Below the pieces are notes generated by a model. That model did not search any database and was not told where the DNA came from. It was given only the letters and a program-made list of their open reading frames with translations. A stretch of 25,481 bases of DNA. It comes from Lentisphaeria bacterium UBA1776. GTDB taxonomy: Bacteria; Verrucomicrobiota; Lentisphaeria; Victivallales; Victivallaceae. How positions within the stretch are numbered: position 1 is the first letter of the stretch; every line of letters starts with the position of its first letter. A program made the position numbers and the translations under genes. Location: NCBI GenBank assembly GCA_002314605.1, contig DCGO01000087.1:1-25481 (forward strand). Reading direction: 5' to 3'. Below are positions 1-7,131 of this stretch, piece by piece.

Positions 1-71
1 ACCCATATAATTTCCCGAAGCCCCTTTTTTTATCGTCAGCTGAGCCCCCCCCTTATAACAACTTGCATCGA

Positions 72-99
72 TTGCTTTTTTGCCGGGCTGCAGTATATT
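72..99 (+). promoter_or_regulatory. Predicted sigma-70-type promoter
   Basis: TTGCTT at 72-77 and TATATT at 94-99 are separated by 16 bp and lie about 30 bp upstream of the start codon at 130. The same TATATT box recurs upstream of five other transcription units in this window, which supports it as a real -10 element. The rest of 1-71 holds no gene I can recognise. A T-rich stretch at 25-32 could be the tail of an upstream terminator, but its stem is not convincing. Confidence 0.55.
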
Positions 100-129
100 A
101 GATGAAAACCATAACGTGCAGGAGAACTT

Positions 130-453
130 ATGAGCGGATTCGTCATTCGTCAGGGGACGGTGTACCGGAACAAAGTGTCCGGTGCCCGGTTCTGTCTGAT
201 CAACCACAACCCCATGGGACTGCAGTCCATCCGGATCCCGGAAACGGACGGCTCTTTTGACTGTGTCCATCCAGAGATCATTTCCATGGATTTTCTGATC
301 GATCTCCGCAAAAACGGGGCATACGAGGATTTGGGGGACCTGCCGGAAAGTGTCTTTCAGCAGCTGCTTCAGATCCTGCTTGCCAGCGTGAGTTTTCCGG
401 AAACGGAAACGGCTCTTCTGAAAAGTCTTTTGAACAAAACGCCTGAAAAGTGA
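130..453 (+). CDS. Hypothetical protein, 107 aa
   Basis: I do not recognise this family. The ATG at 130 is preceded by CAGGAG with 5 bp spacing and by a promoter-like pair at 72-99, so it reads as a true gene. The product is small, soluble and without a signal peptide, membrane segment or cysteine cluster. The first half looks beta-rich, with a 'YRNKVSGARFCLINHNPMG' stretch. The second half looks helical, with 'ESVFQQLLQILLASVSF'. It ends at 453, just upstream of the DUF3089 hydrolase start at 464, whose ribosome-binding site overlaps its stop codon. The two are therefore probably co-transcribed, but this suggests no specific function. Confidence 0.7.
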   Translation: MSGFVIRQGTVYRNKVSGARFCLINHNPMGLQSIRIPETDGSFDCVHPEIISMDFLIDLRKNGAYEDLGDLPESVFQQLLQILLASVSFPETETALLKSLLNKTPEK

Positions 454-463
454 GGTGAGATCG

Positions 464-1441
464 ATGAAAAAAATTCTGACACTGCTGCTTGCCGTACTTG
501 CCGTATCCACGGTGTGCGCCTGGAAAAGCCTGAACTATGCATCTCCGGAAAACTGGATCATCTGCGAAAAAGAGAAGTCCGGCGCAGCTTACGACCTCTT
601 TTACCTCCATCCCACACTGTCGTCAAATCCAAACCGGATCTTTCTGGACCGGAATGACGCGAAGATCATGCAGAAGGTCCGGCTGTTCGCCGGGGCCCAA
701 ACGGGGATCTTCGCCAAAGACGCCCGGGTTTTTGCGCCTTTTGTCCGCCAGCTGGAGTTCCATCGGATCACAAAGAGTCTGCAGCCGGAAAACAACCGCG
801 ATTTTCTAACCGGGGTTTCCGATGCGCAAAATGCCCTCCGGTATTACCGCCGGCATTACCGGCGCGGGCGTCCGTTCATTCTGGTCGGCCACAGCCAGGG
901 GGCCATGGAGCTTTACGTCCTGCTGAAGGAGGAGATCAAAAACGGGCACATGGACGGCTTTGTGGCTGCGTACCTCATCGGCCTTCCGCAGGTAACCACG
1001 GAAAAGATCAGAACGGATTTCCGGGAGAGCGGCGTCCGTCCGGCCCGGGGGGCGGAGGATACCGGCGTGATCATTGTCTGGAACTCCCAGAGCAAAGATG
1101 CCGTCAACTCCATTTTCACGGTAAAAGGCGGGTACTGCATCAATCCCCTGAACTGGAAAACCGACGGTACTCCGGCGGCCGCCGCCGAAAACAAAGGGTC
1201 CTTCTTCTATGACTACCGGGACAGCAGCGTCAAAACGGCCCGGCATCTCTGCGGCGCCCGGGTGGACCCGGAAAAGGGAGCTCTGATCGTGGATCTGCCG
1301 TCCGCCGTCCCGTGGCATGGCAGCGGGTTCCTGGGGAAGGGGGTTTTTCACATCAACGACATCTGGTTTTTCGCGGAAAACATGCGCGAAAACATGCTTC
1401 TCCGCGTCAGGCAGTATCAGAAGGATGCCGGCAGGCGGTAA
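464..1441 (+). CDS. Exported DUF3089-type alpha/beta hydrolase
   Basis: This is a 325-residue predicted serine hydrolase. The N-terminus (MKKILTLLLAVLAVSTVCA) is a signal peptide with a likely signal peptidase I site after Ala19. The lipobox is poor (STVC), so a lipoprotein is less likely. 'YLHPTL' at about 47-52 and the nucleophile elbow GHSQGA (Ser144) are visible. A C-terminal 'FHINDIWFF...NMREN...RV' block (from about 295, candidate catalytic His296) matches the DUF3089 family as I know it. I chose the ATG at 464, not the GTG at 455, because the Shine-Dalgarno GAGGTGA (453-459) covers the GTG. The protein probably acts in the periplasm or at the cell surface. The substrate is unknown; family members are loosely described as lipase-like. 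It follows the 107-aa gene closely. Confidence 0.85.
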   Translation: MKKILTLLLAVLAVSTVCAWKSLNYASPENWIICEKEKSGAAYDLFYLHPTLSSNPNRIFLDRNDAKIMQKVRLFAGAQTGIFAKDARVFAPFVRQLEFHRITKSLQPENNRDFLTGVSDAQNALRYYRRHYRRGRPFILVGHSQGAMELYVLLKEEIKNGHMDGFVAAYLIGLPQVTTEKIRTDFRESGVRPARGAEDTGVIIVWNSQSKDAVNSIFTVKGGYCINPLNWKTDGTPAAAAENKGSFFYDYRDSSVKTARHLCGARVDPEKGALIVDLPSAVPWHGSGFLGKGVFHINDIWFFAENMRENMLLRVRQYQKDAGRR

Positions 1442-1446
1442 ACAGG

Positions 1447-1474
1447 TTGAAAAAAAGCCCTTTTGTGGTATATT
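1447..1474 (+). promoter_or_regulatory. Predicted sigma-70-type promoter for icd operon
   Basis: TTGAAA at 1447-1452 and TATATT at 1469-1474 are spaced by 16 bp, just after the stop of the upstream hydrolase and about 55 bp before the icd start. No convincing terminator hairpin separates the hydrolase from this promoter, so some read-through is possible. Confidence 0.6.
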
Positions 1475-1529
1475 ATCCCCCCGGTTGTTTTGATTTTTCT
1501 TTTCGGACCATCAATATCAGGAGAGTGAC

Positions 1530-2783
1530 ATGTCCAAGTTTGCCAAGATCGTTGTTCCCGCCGGAGAGCCGGTGACTTCCCGGAACGGTGTTCTGCAGGT
1601 TCCGGATCATCCCGTCATCGGATTTATCCGCGGCGACGGTGTCGGGCCGGATATTACCGCTGCATCCATGCATATCTGGGACAGTGCCATGAAAAAGGCC
1701 TATGGATCCAAAAAAGCCATCGCCTGGATGGAACTCTACGCCGGCGAGGGGGCCAATGAGGTTTATGGGCCGAATACCTGGCTGCCCGATGAAACGGTGG
1801 AGGCCATTCGCGAGTATCTGATCGCCATCAAGGGCCCCCTGACCACCCCGGTCGGCGGCGGTATCCGGTCGTTGAACGTGGCTCTGCGGCAGATGCTGGA
1901 TCTGTACGTATGTCTCCGTCCGGTGCGTTATTTCAAGGGGGTGCCTTCGCCTGTCAAGGCACCGGAAAAGACCGACATGGTGGTCTTCCGGGAGAATACG
2001 GAAGATATTTACGCCGGGATCGAGTGGTCCGCCGGGACCCCGGAAGCAAAGCAGGTTATTGATTTTCTGCAGAACACCATGAATGTAAAGAAGATCCGTT
2101 TTCCGGAAACTTCCAGCATCGGCATCAAACCTGTGTCGGTGGAAGGTTCCGGGCGGCTGATCCGTGCCGCCATGCGTTATGCGGTCGCGAATCACCGGAA
2201 GAGCGTGACACTGGTCCACAAGGGCAATATCATGAAGTTCACCGAAGGGGGCTTCAAAAACTGGGGATACGATCTGGTCCGCCGGGAGTTCGCCGATGTG
2301 GCGGTCTGCGCCCCGGACCTTGACGGAGCCCCGGTTCCCGCCGGAAAGATTCTGGTGAAGGACTGCATCTGCGATGCCTTTCTCCAGCAGATACTGACTC
2401 GGCCGGCGGAGTATGACGTGATCGCCACCATGAATCTGAACGGCGACTACGTTTCCGATGCGCTGGCCGCCACGGTGGGCGGTATCGGCATTGCTCCTGG
2501 GGCGAATATCAACTATCTGACCGGGCATGCCATTTTTGAGGCGACTCACGGCACCGCTCCCAAATATGCCGGAATGGACAAGGTCAACCCCTGTTCTCTG
2601 GCGCTTTCCGGGGAGATGATGCTCCGCCATCTCGGGTTCGTGGAAGCTGCCGAACTGGTGACCAAAGGCATCGAAGGTGCCATTTCCGACCGTGTGGTCA
2701 CATACGATTTCGCCCGGCTGATGACCGGAGCTTCGGAAGTCTCCTGTTCCGCTTTTGCCCGGGCGGCGGTGGATCGGATGTAA
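1530..2783 (+). CDS. icd: Isocitrate dehydrogenase, NADP-dependent
   Basis: This 417-residue enzyme oxidatively decarboxylates isocitrate to 2-oxoglutarate in the TCA cycle, in the cytoplasm. The whole length follows the E. coli Icd pattern: GDGVGPD near the N-terminus, the substrate loop GGGIRSLN with Ser114 (equivalent to the regulatory Ser113 of E. coli), VFRENTEDIYAGIEW at about 152-166, and VHKGNIMKFTEG at about 229-240. NADP preference is indicated by Lys345-Tyr346 in HGTAPKYAG, the pair that contacts the 2'-phosphate in the E. coli enzyme. The start is secure: AGGAGA at 1518-1523 with good spacing. A promoter lies at 1447-1474. Downstream, 32 bp away, comes the EIIA-CBS gene, so icd may head a five-gene operon reaching trmL. 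Confidence 0.97.
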   Translation: MSKFAKIVVPAGEPVTSRNGVLQVPDHPVIGFIRGDGVGPDITAASMHIWDSAMKKAYGSKKAIAWMELYAGEGANEVYGPNTWLPDETVEAIREYLIAIKGPLTTPVGGGIRSLNVALRQMLDLYVCLRPVRYFKGVPSPVKAPEKTDMVVFRENTEDIYAGIEWSAGTPEAKQVIDFLQNTMNVKKIRFPETSSIGIKPVSVEGSGRLIRAAMRYAVANHRKSVTLVHKGNIMKFTEGGFKNWGYDLVRREFADVAVCAPDLDGAPVPAGKILVKDCICDAFLQQILTRPAEYDVIATMNLNGDYVSDALAATVGGIGIAPGANINYLTGHAIFEATHGTAPKYAGMDKVNPCSLALSGEMMLRHLGFVEAAELVTKGIEGAISDRVVTYDFARLMTGASEVSCSAFARAAVDRM

Positions 2784-2815
2784 AGAAGGGTACTTTGTCC
2801 AGGGAGGCACAGAGC

Positions 2816-3724
2816 ATGAAACTCTCCAGCGTTTTGAACCGGGATGTGATCTTCTACGATATTCATGGGCACGATGCGGAATCCGTTTACACGGATCTTC
2901 TGGAACGCCTGCTTGAAAAAAGGCAGATTCCCGGTACCGCAGCTGCGATGGTGACGGGGATGATCGAGCGGGAAGATGCCACCGGGATCACCTACGACCG
3001 TATTGCCTATCCCCATCTGCGGCTTGCCGGCTATGATGATCTGGGGATCGCCATCGGATTTCTGCAGCACCCGGTGAAACTCCGGAAGACGGATCTCGGC
3101 GAGAGCCGGATGATCATCATGTCCGTTGTCGGCGAAAAAGTCGCTGATTTCTATCTGAAGACCCTGGCCGCCTGTCTCAAGTATTTCAGCCCCCCAGGGC
3201 GGGTGGAGGCCGCTGTCGGTGCCGGAAGTCCGGAAGCGCTGCATGCCCTGCTGGACCGGGACGGCGTGGTCCTGAAAAAAACGCTCACTGCCGAGGACCT
3301 GATGGACCGGTCCTGTGAAGCGATCACGTCGGACAAAACGCTCCGGGAAGCTTTTGACCAGTTCACCCGGACCCGGCTTTCGGTGCTGCCGGTGGTGGAT
3401 GACCGGAACCGCCTGATCGGCATCCTCGATGCCGTGGATATCATCTCCAAATTTGTTCCGGAGTATCTTCTGATGCTGCCCAGCAGTCAGTTCATTGAGA
3501 GTTTCGAGACCTTTGACACGCTGAACCGGGAAGAGGGCACCCGGATGGTCCGGGAGTTCATGCGCCCCCCAAAGCTGATGATTACTCCGGATACGCCGCT
3601 GATCCGCTGCACCATAGAGATCTGCCGGCACACGCTTTACACGATTTTTGTAACGGAACCGGACGGGACCCTGGTCGGTGAATTTTCCGTCAAAAACATC
3701 ATTCATCGCGTTCTCCGCGGTTAG
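2816..3724 (+). CDS. EIIA (PtsN-like) plus CBS-pair regulatory protein
   Basis: This 302-residue soluble protein has two parts. Residues 1 to about 150 resemble a PTS EIIA domain of the nitrogen/fructose type; His67 in 'DRIAYPHLRL' is the expected phosphoacceptor position. Residues 158-213 and 243-300 form a CBS pair, with 'VLPVVDDRNRLIGILDAVDII' as the clearest motif; such pairs usually bind adenine nucleotides. No membrane segment is present. I chose the ATG at 2816 over the upstream TTG at 2795 because AGGGAGG (2801-2807) lies between them at ideal spacing. The transporter gene follows after 18 bp, so I infer that this protein senses energy or PTS state and controls that transporter. No EI or HPr gene is in view. 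Direct evidence for the partner is lacking. Confidence 0.88.
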   Translation: MKLSSVLNRDVIFYDIHGHDAESVYTDLLERLLEKRQIPGTAAAMVTGMIEREDATGITYDRIAYPHLRLAGYDDLGIAIGFLQHPVKLRKTDLGESRMIIMSVVGEKVADFYLKTLAACLKYFSPPGRVEAAVGAGSPEALHALLDRDGVVLKKTLTAEDLMDRSCEAITSDKTLREAFDQFTRTRLSVLPVVDDRNRLIGILDAVDIISKFVPEYLLMLPSSQFIESFETFDTLNREEGTRMVREFMRPPKLMITPDTPLIRCTIEICRHTLYTIFVTEPDGTLVGEFSVKNIIHRVLRG

Positions 3725-3742
3725 ATTTAAGGTTCGCGGAAT

Positions 3743-5128
3743 ATGTTTACTGGAAATACACTGCTGATTTTTGCGTCCGTTGTTTTTTTCGGGACCTACA
3801 TCCTGATAGCTTCGGAAAAAGTTCACAAAACCGCCGCTGCCCTCCTGGGAGCCATGCTGATGCTGCTGTTTGTGCTTCCCGGCCCGGCCCACGGAGGATT
3901 GAGGACCGCAGGGCTTGAACATCTGTCCCAGCCGGTGATCGACCAGCTGATCTCTTTCAGCCGGCTGGATGTCTTTTCACGGTACTCGGATTTTGATGTC
4001 ATTTTTACGCTGGCCGGAATGATGGTGCTGGTGAATGTGCTCTCTCTGACGGGGGTATTTCAGTATGTGGCCATCAAATGCGCCAAGCTGGCGCAGGGGT
4101 ATCCCATCCGGATGCTTGTGCTGCTGGTTTTCGCCACGGCATTTCTTTCCGCCTTTCTGGACAATGTGACCACGGTTCTCCTAGTGGCTCCCGTGACACT
4201 GCTGGTGGCGGCGGAGATGCGGCTTTCCCCGCTGCCGTTTCTGATGGCGGAGACCATGGCTTCCAACATCGGAGGGACCGCCACCCTTATCGGCGATCCC
4301 CCGAACCTGATCATCGGGTCCGCCGCCGGATTCGACTTTATGGCGTTTCTGATCAATCTGACTCCGTTTGTGGTGCTGATCCTGGCGCTGTACTGCGTCT
4401 GTCTGTGGCTTCATTACGGCAAAAAGATGCGGGTCACTGCCGAATTGCGTGCCCGGATCATGGACATGGACGAAAGACGCGCCATTTCCGATCCGGTCAA
4501 CCTGAAACGCGGCGGCACCATCATGTGCCTGACCATTCTGGGATTTCTGCTTCACGGTGCGGTAGGGCTGCAGCCCTGCGTGGTGGCTATGTGCGGTGCC
4601 ACGCTGGCGCTGATTTTCTGCAGGGTCAATGTGGAGCATGCGCTGGAAAAGATCGAGTGGGGAACGCTCTTTTTCTTCATGGGACTTTTTGTCCTGGTCT
4701 CCGGCGCCCAGCGGGCGGGACTGATGGATGTTTTCGGGAAAGTTTTGCAGTTCACAGATTCCTGGCCGGTTCCTGTGACAATTCTGGCGGTCATGTGGAT
4801 CAGCGCTTTTGCCGGTGCGGTCATGAACAACGTGTCCTTTACCGCCGCCATGACGGTGATCATGGCCACGTTTCTCAAGAGTTCTCACAATTTTACCGAC
4901 CCGGGAGTCCAGAACCTGATGTGGTGGGGGCTGGCACTGGCCGTCTGTCTGGGGGGCAACGGGACGCTGGTGGGTGCCGCCGCCAATCTGGTGATGGCCG
5001 GGTTGGCGGAAAAAAGCGGGCACAAGGTGACATTCCGCAGCTTTCTTGCCTACGGTCTGCCCGTGACCTTCGGGAGCATGATTCTGGCATCCTGCTACAT
5101 TCTTCTGCGTTACTGCTATGGAATTTGA
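3743..5128 (+). CDS. ArsB/NhaD-type ion transporter (IT superfamily)
   Basis: This is a 461-residue inner-membrane protein with about 11-12 hydrophobic segments. Two inverted-repeat halves are visible. The first carries FLDNVTTVLLVAP (about 138-150) and NIGGTATLIGDPPN (175-188). The second carries MNNVSFTAAM and LGGNGTLVGAAANLV. These signatures belong to the ArsB/NhaD and citrate-transporter-like ion transporter superfamily. The substrate cannot be read from sequence: a Na+/H+ antiporter is most likely by motif, while an organic-acid carrier is possible given icd upstream. The EIIA-CBS gene directly before it suggests allosteric control. The start at 3743 has only a weak ribosome-binding site (AAGG about 10 bp upstream), which may mean translational coupling. 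The 3' end overlaps the GNAT gene by 11 bp. Confidence 0.9.
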   Translation: MFTGNTLLIFASVVFFGTYILIASEKVHKTAAALLGAMLMLLFVLPGPAHGGLRTAGLEHLSQPVIDQLISFSRLDVFSRYSDFDVIFTLAGMMVLVNVLSLTGVFQYVAIKCAKLAQGYPIRMLVLLVFATAFLSAFLDNVTTVLLVAPVTLLVAAEMRLSPLPFLMAETMASNIGGTATLIGDPPNLIIGSAAGFDFMAFLINLTPFVVLILALYCVCLWLHYGKKMRVTAELRARIMDMDERRAISDPVNLKRGGTIMCLTILGFLLHGAVGLQPCVVAMCGATLALIFCRVNVEHALEKIEWGTLFFFMGLFVLVSGAQRAGLMDVFGKVLQFTDSWPVPVTILAVMWISAFAGAVMNNVSFTAAMTVIMATFLKSSHNFTDPGVQNLMWWGLALAVCLGGNGTLVGAAANLVMAGLAEKSGHKVTFRSFLAYGLPVTFGSMILASCYILLRYCYGI

Positions 5129-5537
5129 CTGCCGGATCGTGAAAGAGCTGGACCCCGCCGCCGTGCTGGGGCTTTATACTCAGGCCGGTTGGTGGGCACC
5201 GGAGGATGTCCCCGAGGCGGTTCCGAAAATGCTTGAAGGGTCTCTTCTGCTTGCCGGGGCCTTTTGCTGCGGACGCCTGATCGGTTTCGGACGGGCACTT
5301 TCCGACGGGGTCAGTGATGCCTATATTCAGGATATTGTGGTGGCCCTCCCTTTTCGCCGTCAGGGGGCGGGGAGGGGGATCGTCCGGGTATTGACGGAGG
5401 AGCTGCTGAGGCGCGGTATCAGCTGGATCGGTCTTGTCGGCGTACCGGGGACGGAAAAGTTTTATCAGTCTCTGGGATTCCGCCCCATGGAGGGGCACAC
5501 CCCCATGCTTTTCGATATTCATGGAGACGGGCAATGA
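5118..5537 (+). CDS. GNAT-family N-acetyltransferase
   Basis: This 139-residue cytoplasmic acetyltransferase shows the acetyl-CoA pyrophosphate loop FRRQGAGRGIV (about 79-89), preceded by a beta strand 'AYIQDIVVALP' and followed by 'KFYQSLGFRP', the usual end of the GNAT core. The length is typical for a stand-alone GNAT. The acceptor substrate cannot be predicted. The start lies inside the transporter gene (11-bp overlap) and the stop overlaps the trmL start as ATGA, so translation is probably coupled. It is a compact cassette member rather than a horizontally acquired gene by any sign I can see. Confidence 0.9.
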   Translation: MEFDCRIVKELDPAAVLGLYTQAGWWAPEDVPEAVPKMLEGSLLLAGAFCCGRLIGFGRALSDGVSDAYIQDIVVALPFRRQGAGRGIVRVLTEELLRRGISWIGLVGVPGTEKFYQSLGFRPMEGHTPMLFDIHGDGQ

Positions 5538-6001
5538 ATCCGCATTTTCACATGGTTCTGGTGCGTCCGGAGATCCCGCAGAATACCGGGGCTATCGGGC
5601 GGCTCTGCGTCTCCACCGGGACGGCGCTGCATCTGGTGAAGCCCCTGGGGTTTTCGCTGGAAGACAGATATGTCCGCCGGGCGGGGATGGATTACTGGCC
5701 CCGTCTGGAACTTGCCGTCCATGAAGACTGGGAGGACTATCTTGAGCATAATCCCGGGGCGCGGCTCTGGTTTTTTTCCACCAAAGGCACGCGCTCTTAC
5801 TGGGACTGTGATTTCCGGCCGGAGGATCATCTGATCTTCGGCGCGGAATCCTGCGGGCTGCCGGCGGAGCTTTACGAGCGCTACCGGGACCGGCTGTGCC
5901 TGATCCCCATGACCGGAGATTTCTACCGCAGCCTGAATCTGGCGAACAGCGCCGCTGTGGCGCTCTACGAAGCATTGCGGCAGACAATGCATCAGGATTG
6001 A
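5534..6001 (+). CDS. trmL: tRNA (cytidine/uridine-34-2'-O)-methyltransferase TrmL
   Basis: This 155-residue SPOUT-class methyltransferase should 2'-O-methylate the wobble base of certain leucine tRNAs using S-adenosylmethionine. The motifs expected for TrmL are all present: 'VRPEIPQNTGAIGRLC' at the N-terminus, 'VRRAGMDYW' in the middle, the knot motif 'FGAESCGLP', and 'SLNLANSAAVALYEALRQ' at the C-terminus. Length matches E. coli TrmL (about 157). The ATG at 5534 shares ATGA with the upstream GNAT stop. Its stop codon overlaps the convergent minus-strand gene by 10 bp, an unusually tight tail-to-tail arrangement. No terminator is visible right at its end; the nearest plus-strand one is at 6974-6999. 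Confidence 0.95.
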   Translation: MNPHFHMVLVRPEIPQNTGAIGRLCVSTGTALHLVKPLGFSLEDRYVRRAGMDYWPRLELAVHEDWEDYLEHNPGARLWFFSTKGTRSYWDCDFRPEDHLIFGAESCGLPAELYERYRDRLCLIPMTGDFYRSLNLANSAAVALYEALRQTMHQD

Positions 6002-6564
6002 CTGCCGCCGGATGAGCTGTCGGAACTTTCGGATTCTTCCTCCTGAGGGGGGACCAGAACGATGTTGGCAGTAATTTCCATTTTTCCTGTCCGGAAACGG
6101 CGCCCGGCATGAGAGGAATCGGCAAACTGCATGCCCCTGATTTCCCATGCGGCAAAGGTGACGGAGCCTGAAATGTGATTTCCGGAAACTGTGATCCAGC
6201 CGGGATCGGCAAGTCTGCTGCGGATCCGGTCGAAATGGCGATGGAGTGTACCGCCGTTGACATCTCTGCCGGTCAGAATCAGTCTGATTTGCCGGTAGTC
6301 GCAGCCGGCGGACGAGCCAGCCGTACCGTCAAGTGTCAGGGCCAGCACATTCCCGCTGTCCGCCGGAACTTCGTCCTGAAAGAACTCTGTATCCAGTTTG
6401 AGTCCGGCTGTTTCGGCAAAATAGAGTGCCGCCGCCCTCAGGGCATTTGCCGGGTCAAACTCTGTCCGGCGGAGCTGACGGGCATCTGAAGACAGAGAAA
6501 CCGGACCGGAGTATCCTGCGGTGATGACCGGATCTTCCTGTGTATTGCAATATGTTGTGCTCAT
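5992..6564 (-). CDS. Hypothetical protein, possibly phage tail-completion-like
   Basis: This is a 190-residue protein of no family I can name firmly. I chose the ATG at 6564 because AAGGA precedes it by 8 bp and a separate gene ends just upstream (13-bp gap); the frame stays open further upstream but without a better start. The core has alternating strands and helices: 'VLALTLDGTAG', 'YRQIRLILTGRD', a helix 'HRHFDRIRSRLAD', then 'ISGSVTFAAWEIRGMQFAD' and a final strand 'KMEITANIVL'. This layout resembles small phage tail-terminator or minor capsid proteins. The C-terminus is an acidic, serine-rich tail (EEESESSDSSSGG). The phage link is an inference from layout only. Confidence 0.65.
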   Translation of the reverse strand: MSTTYCNTQEDPVITAGYSGPVSLSSDARQLRRTEFDPANALRAAALYFAETAGLKLDTEFFQDEVPADSGNVLALTLDGTAGSSAGCDYRQIRLILTGRDVNGGTLHRHFDRIRSRLADPGWITVSGNHISGSVTFAAWEIRGMQFADSSHAGRRFRTGKMEITANIVLVPPQEEESESSDSSSGGSQS

Positions 6565-6577
6565 GGTGCATTTCCTT

Positions 6578-6949
6578 TCAGACAAACGACAGAACAAGGG
6601 GCAGGGTGAAGCTGTAACGGTCCTGATTTTCCCCCGGCAGAAATTCCAGCTTGACGGTACCGGCAAGCTGCCAGGAGAGGAGTCCCGATTCCCCCTTGCA
6701 GGCAAACAGTTCCCGAAGGATCGCCAGTTGGGTATGAAGACAGGTTTCATCAGCATAGATCCCATGGATTTCCGCCTCGCACTCCACCGCCTGTGCCGGG
6801 TGCCATGCCCGGATGCCGGAGATGCGGAAGGCGATTCCTTCCGGGATCCCGACGGGGATTGCTCCGGCAAAAAGGGTCCGATTTTCCGACAGGTGCAATT
6901 TTTCCTCCAGCAGAGCCATGACGGCCCGGCGCGCCTGCAGCAGTTCCAT
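6578..6949 (-). CDS. Hypothetical protein, possibly phage tail-completion-like
   Basis: This is a 123-residue protein, first of a two-gene minus-strand pair. GGAAGGA lies 9 bp before the ATG at 6949. It opens with a helix (ELLQARRAVMALLEEKL), continues with strands 'GIAFRISGIRAW' and 'AVECEAEIHGIYAD', a helix 'HTQLAILRELFAC', then 'VKLEFLPGENQDRYSFTLPLVLSF'. The order (strand, strand, helix, then a terminal strand with D-x-x-x-F) is the same as in its downstream neighbour and resembles phage tail-terminator proteins. No signal peptide or membrane segment is seen. No other phage gene is present nearby. I cannot name the family, and function is unproven. Confidence 0.65.
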   Translation of the reverse strand: MELLQARRAVMALLEEKLHLSENRTLFAGAIPVGIPEGIAFRISGIRAWHPAQAVECEAEIHGIYADETCLHTQLAILRELFACKGESGLLSWQLAGTVKLEFLPGENQDRYSFTLPLVLSFV

Positions 6950-6973
6950 AAACAGTTGTCCTTCCTTTTGCGT

Positions 6974-6999
6974 CCGGCGTGATTGCCGGTTTCTTTTTT
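6974..6999 (+). terminator. Rho-independent terminator, plus strand
   Basis: CCGGC (6974-6978), a 6-nt loop and GCCGG (6985-6989) form a GC stem followed directly by TTTCTTTTTT (6990-6999). The T tract exists only on the plus strand, so it ends transcription coming from the trmL side. It lies upstream of, and opposite to, the two minus-strand genes. Confidence 0.65.
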
Positions 7000-7063
7000 A
7001 ACGGATTTTGTCAACCTTGGCGATGGAAAGATGAACTTTCGTCAATAAAAAAAAGTTTATGAC

Positions 7064-7092
7064 TTGCGGAAAGGGGGATTGAAAGGTATATT
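7064..7092 (+). promoter_or_regulatory. Predicted sigma-70-type promoter for ffh operon
   Basis: TTGCGG (7064-7069) and TATATT (7087-7092) are spaced by 17 bp, about 40 bp before the ffh start codon. The region 7015-7131 is otherwise A/T-rich and holds no gene. Confidence 0.55.
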
Positions 7093-7131
7093 ACAGAATG
7101 ATATTATGTAAAAGTAAAGGAAAAGAGTACC

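Noticed and set aside
1473..2810. 445-aa open frame on the minus strand opposite icd
   Set aside because: It is antisense to a certain icd gene. The translation is rich in His/Arg/Pro/Gly, as expected from reverse reading of GC-rich codons, and shows no family motif.
4078..5142. 354-aa plus-strand frame inside the transporter gene
   Set aside because: It is an alternative frame of a clear membrane-transporter gene and gives a cysteine/arginine-rich, non-membrane translation.
5992..7014. Reading the minus-strand frame as one 340-aa protein
   Set aside because: The upstream 150 codons overlap the 123-aa gene and are low in sense. The ATG at 6564 has a good ribosome-binding site, so two separate genes are more likely.
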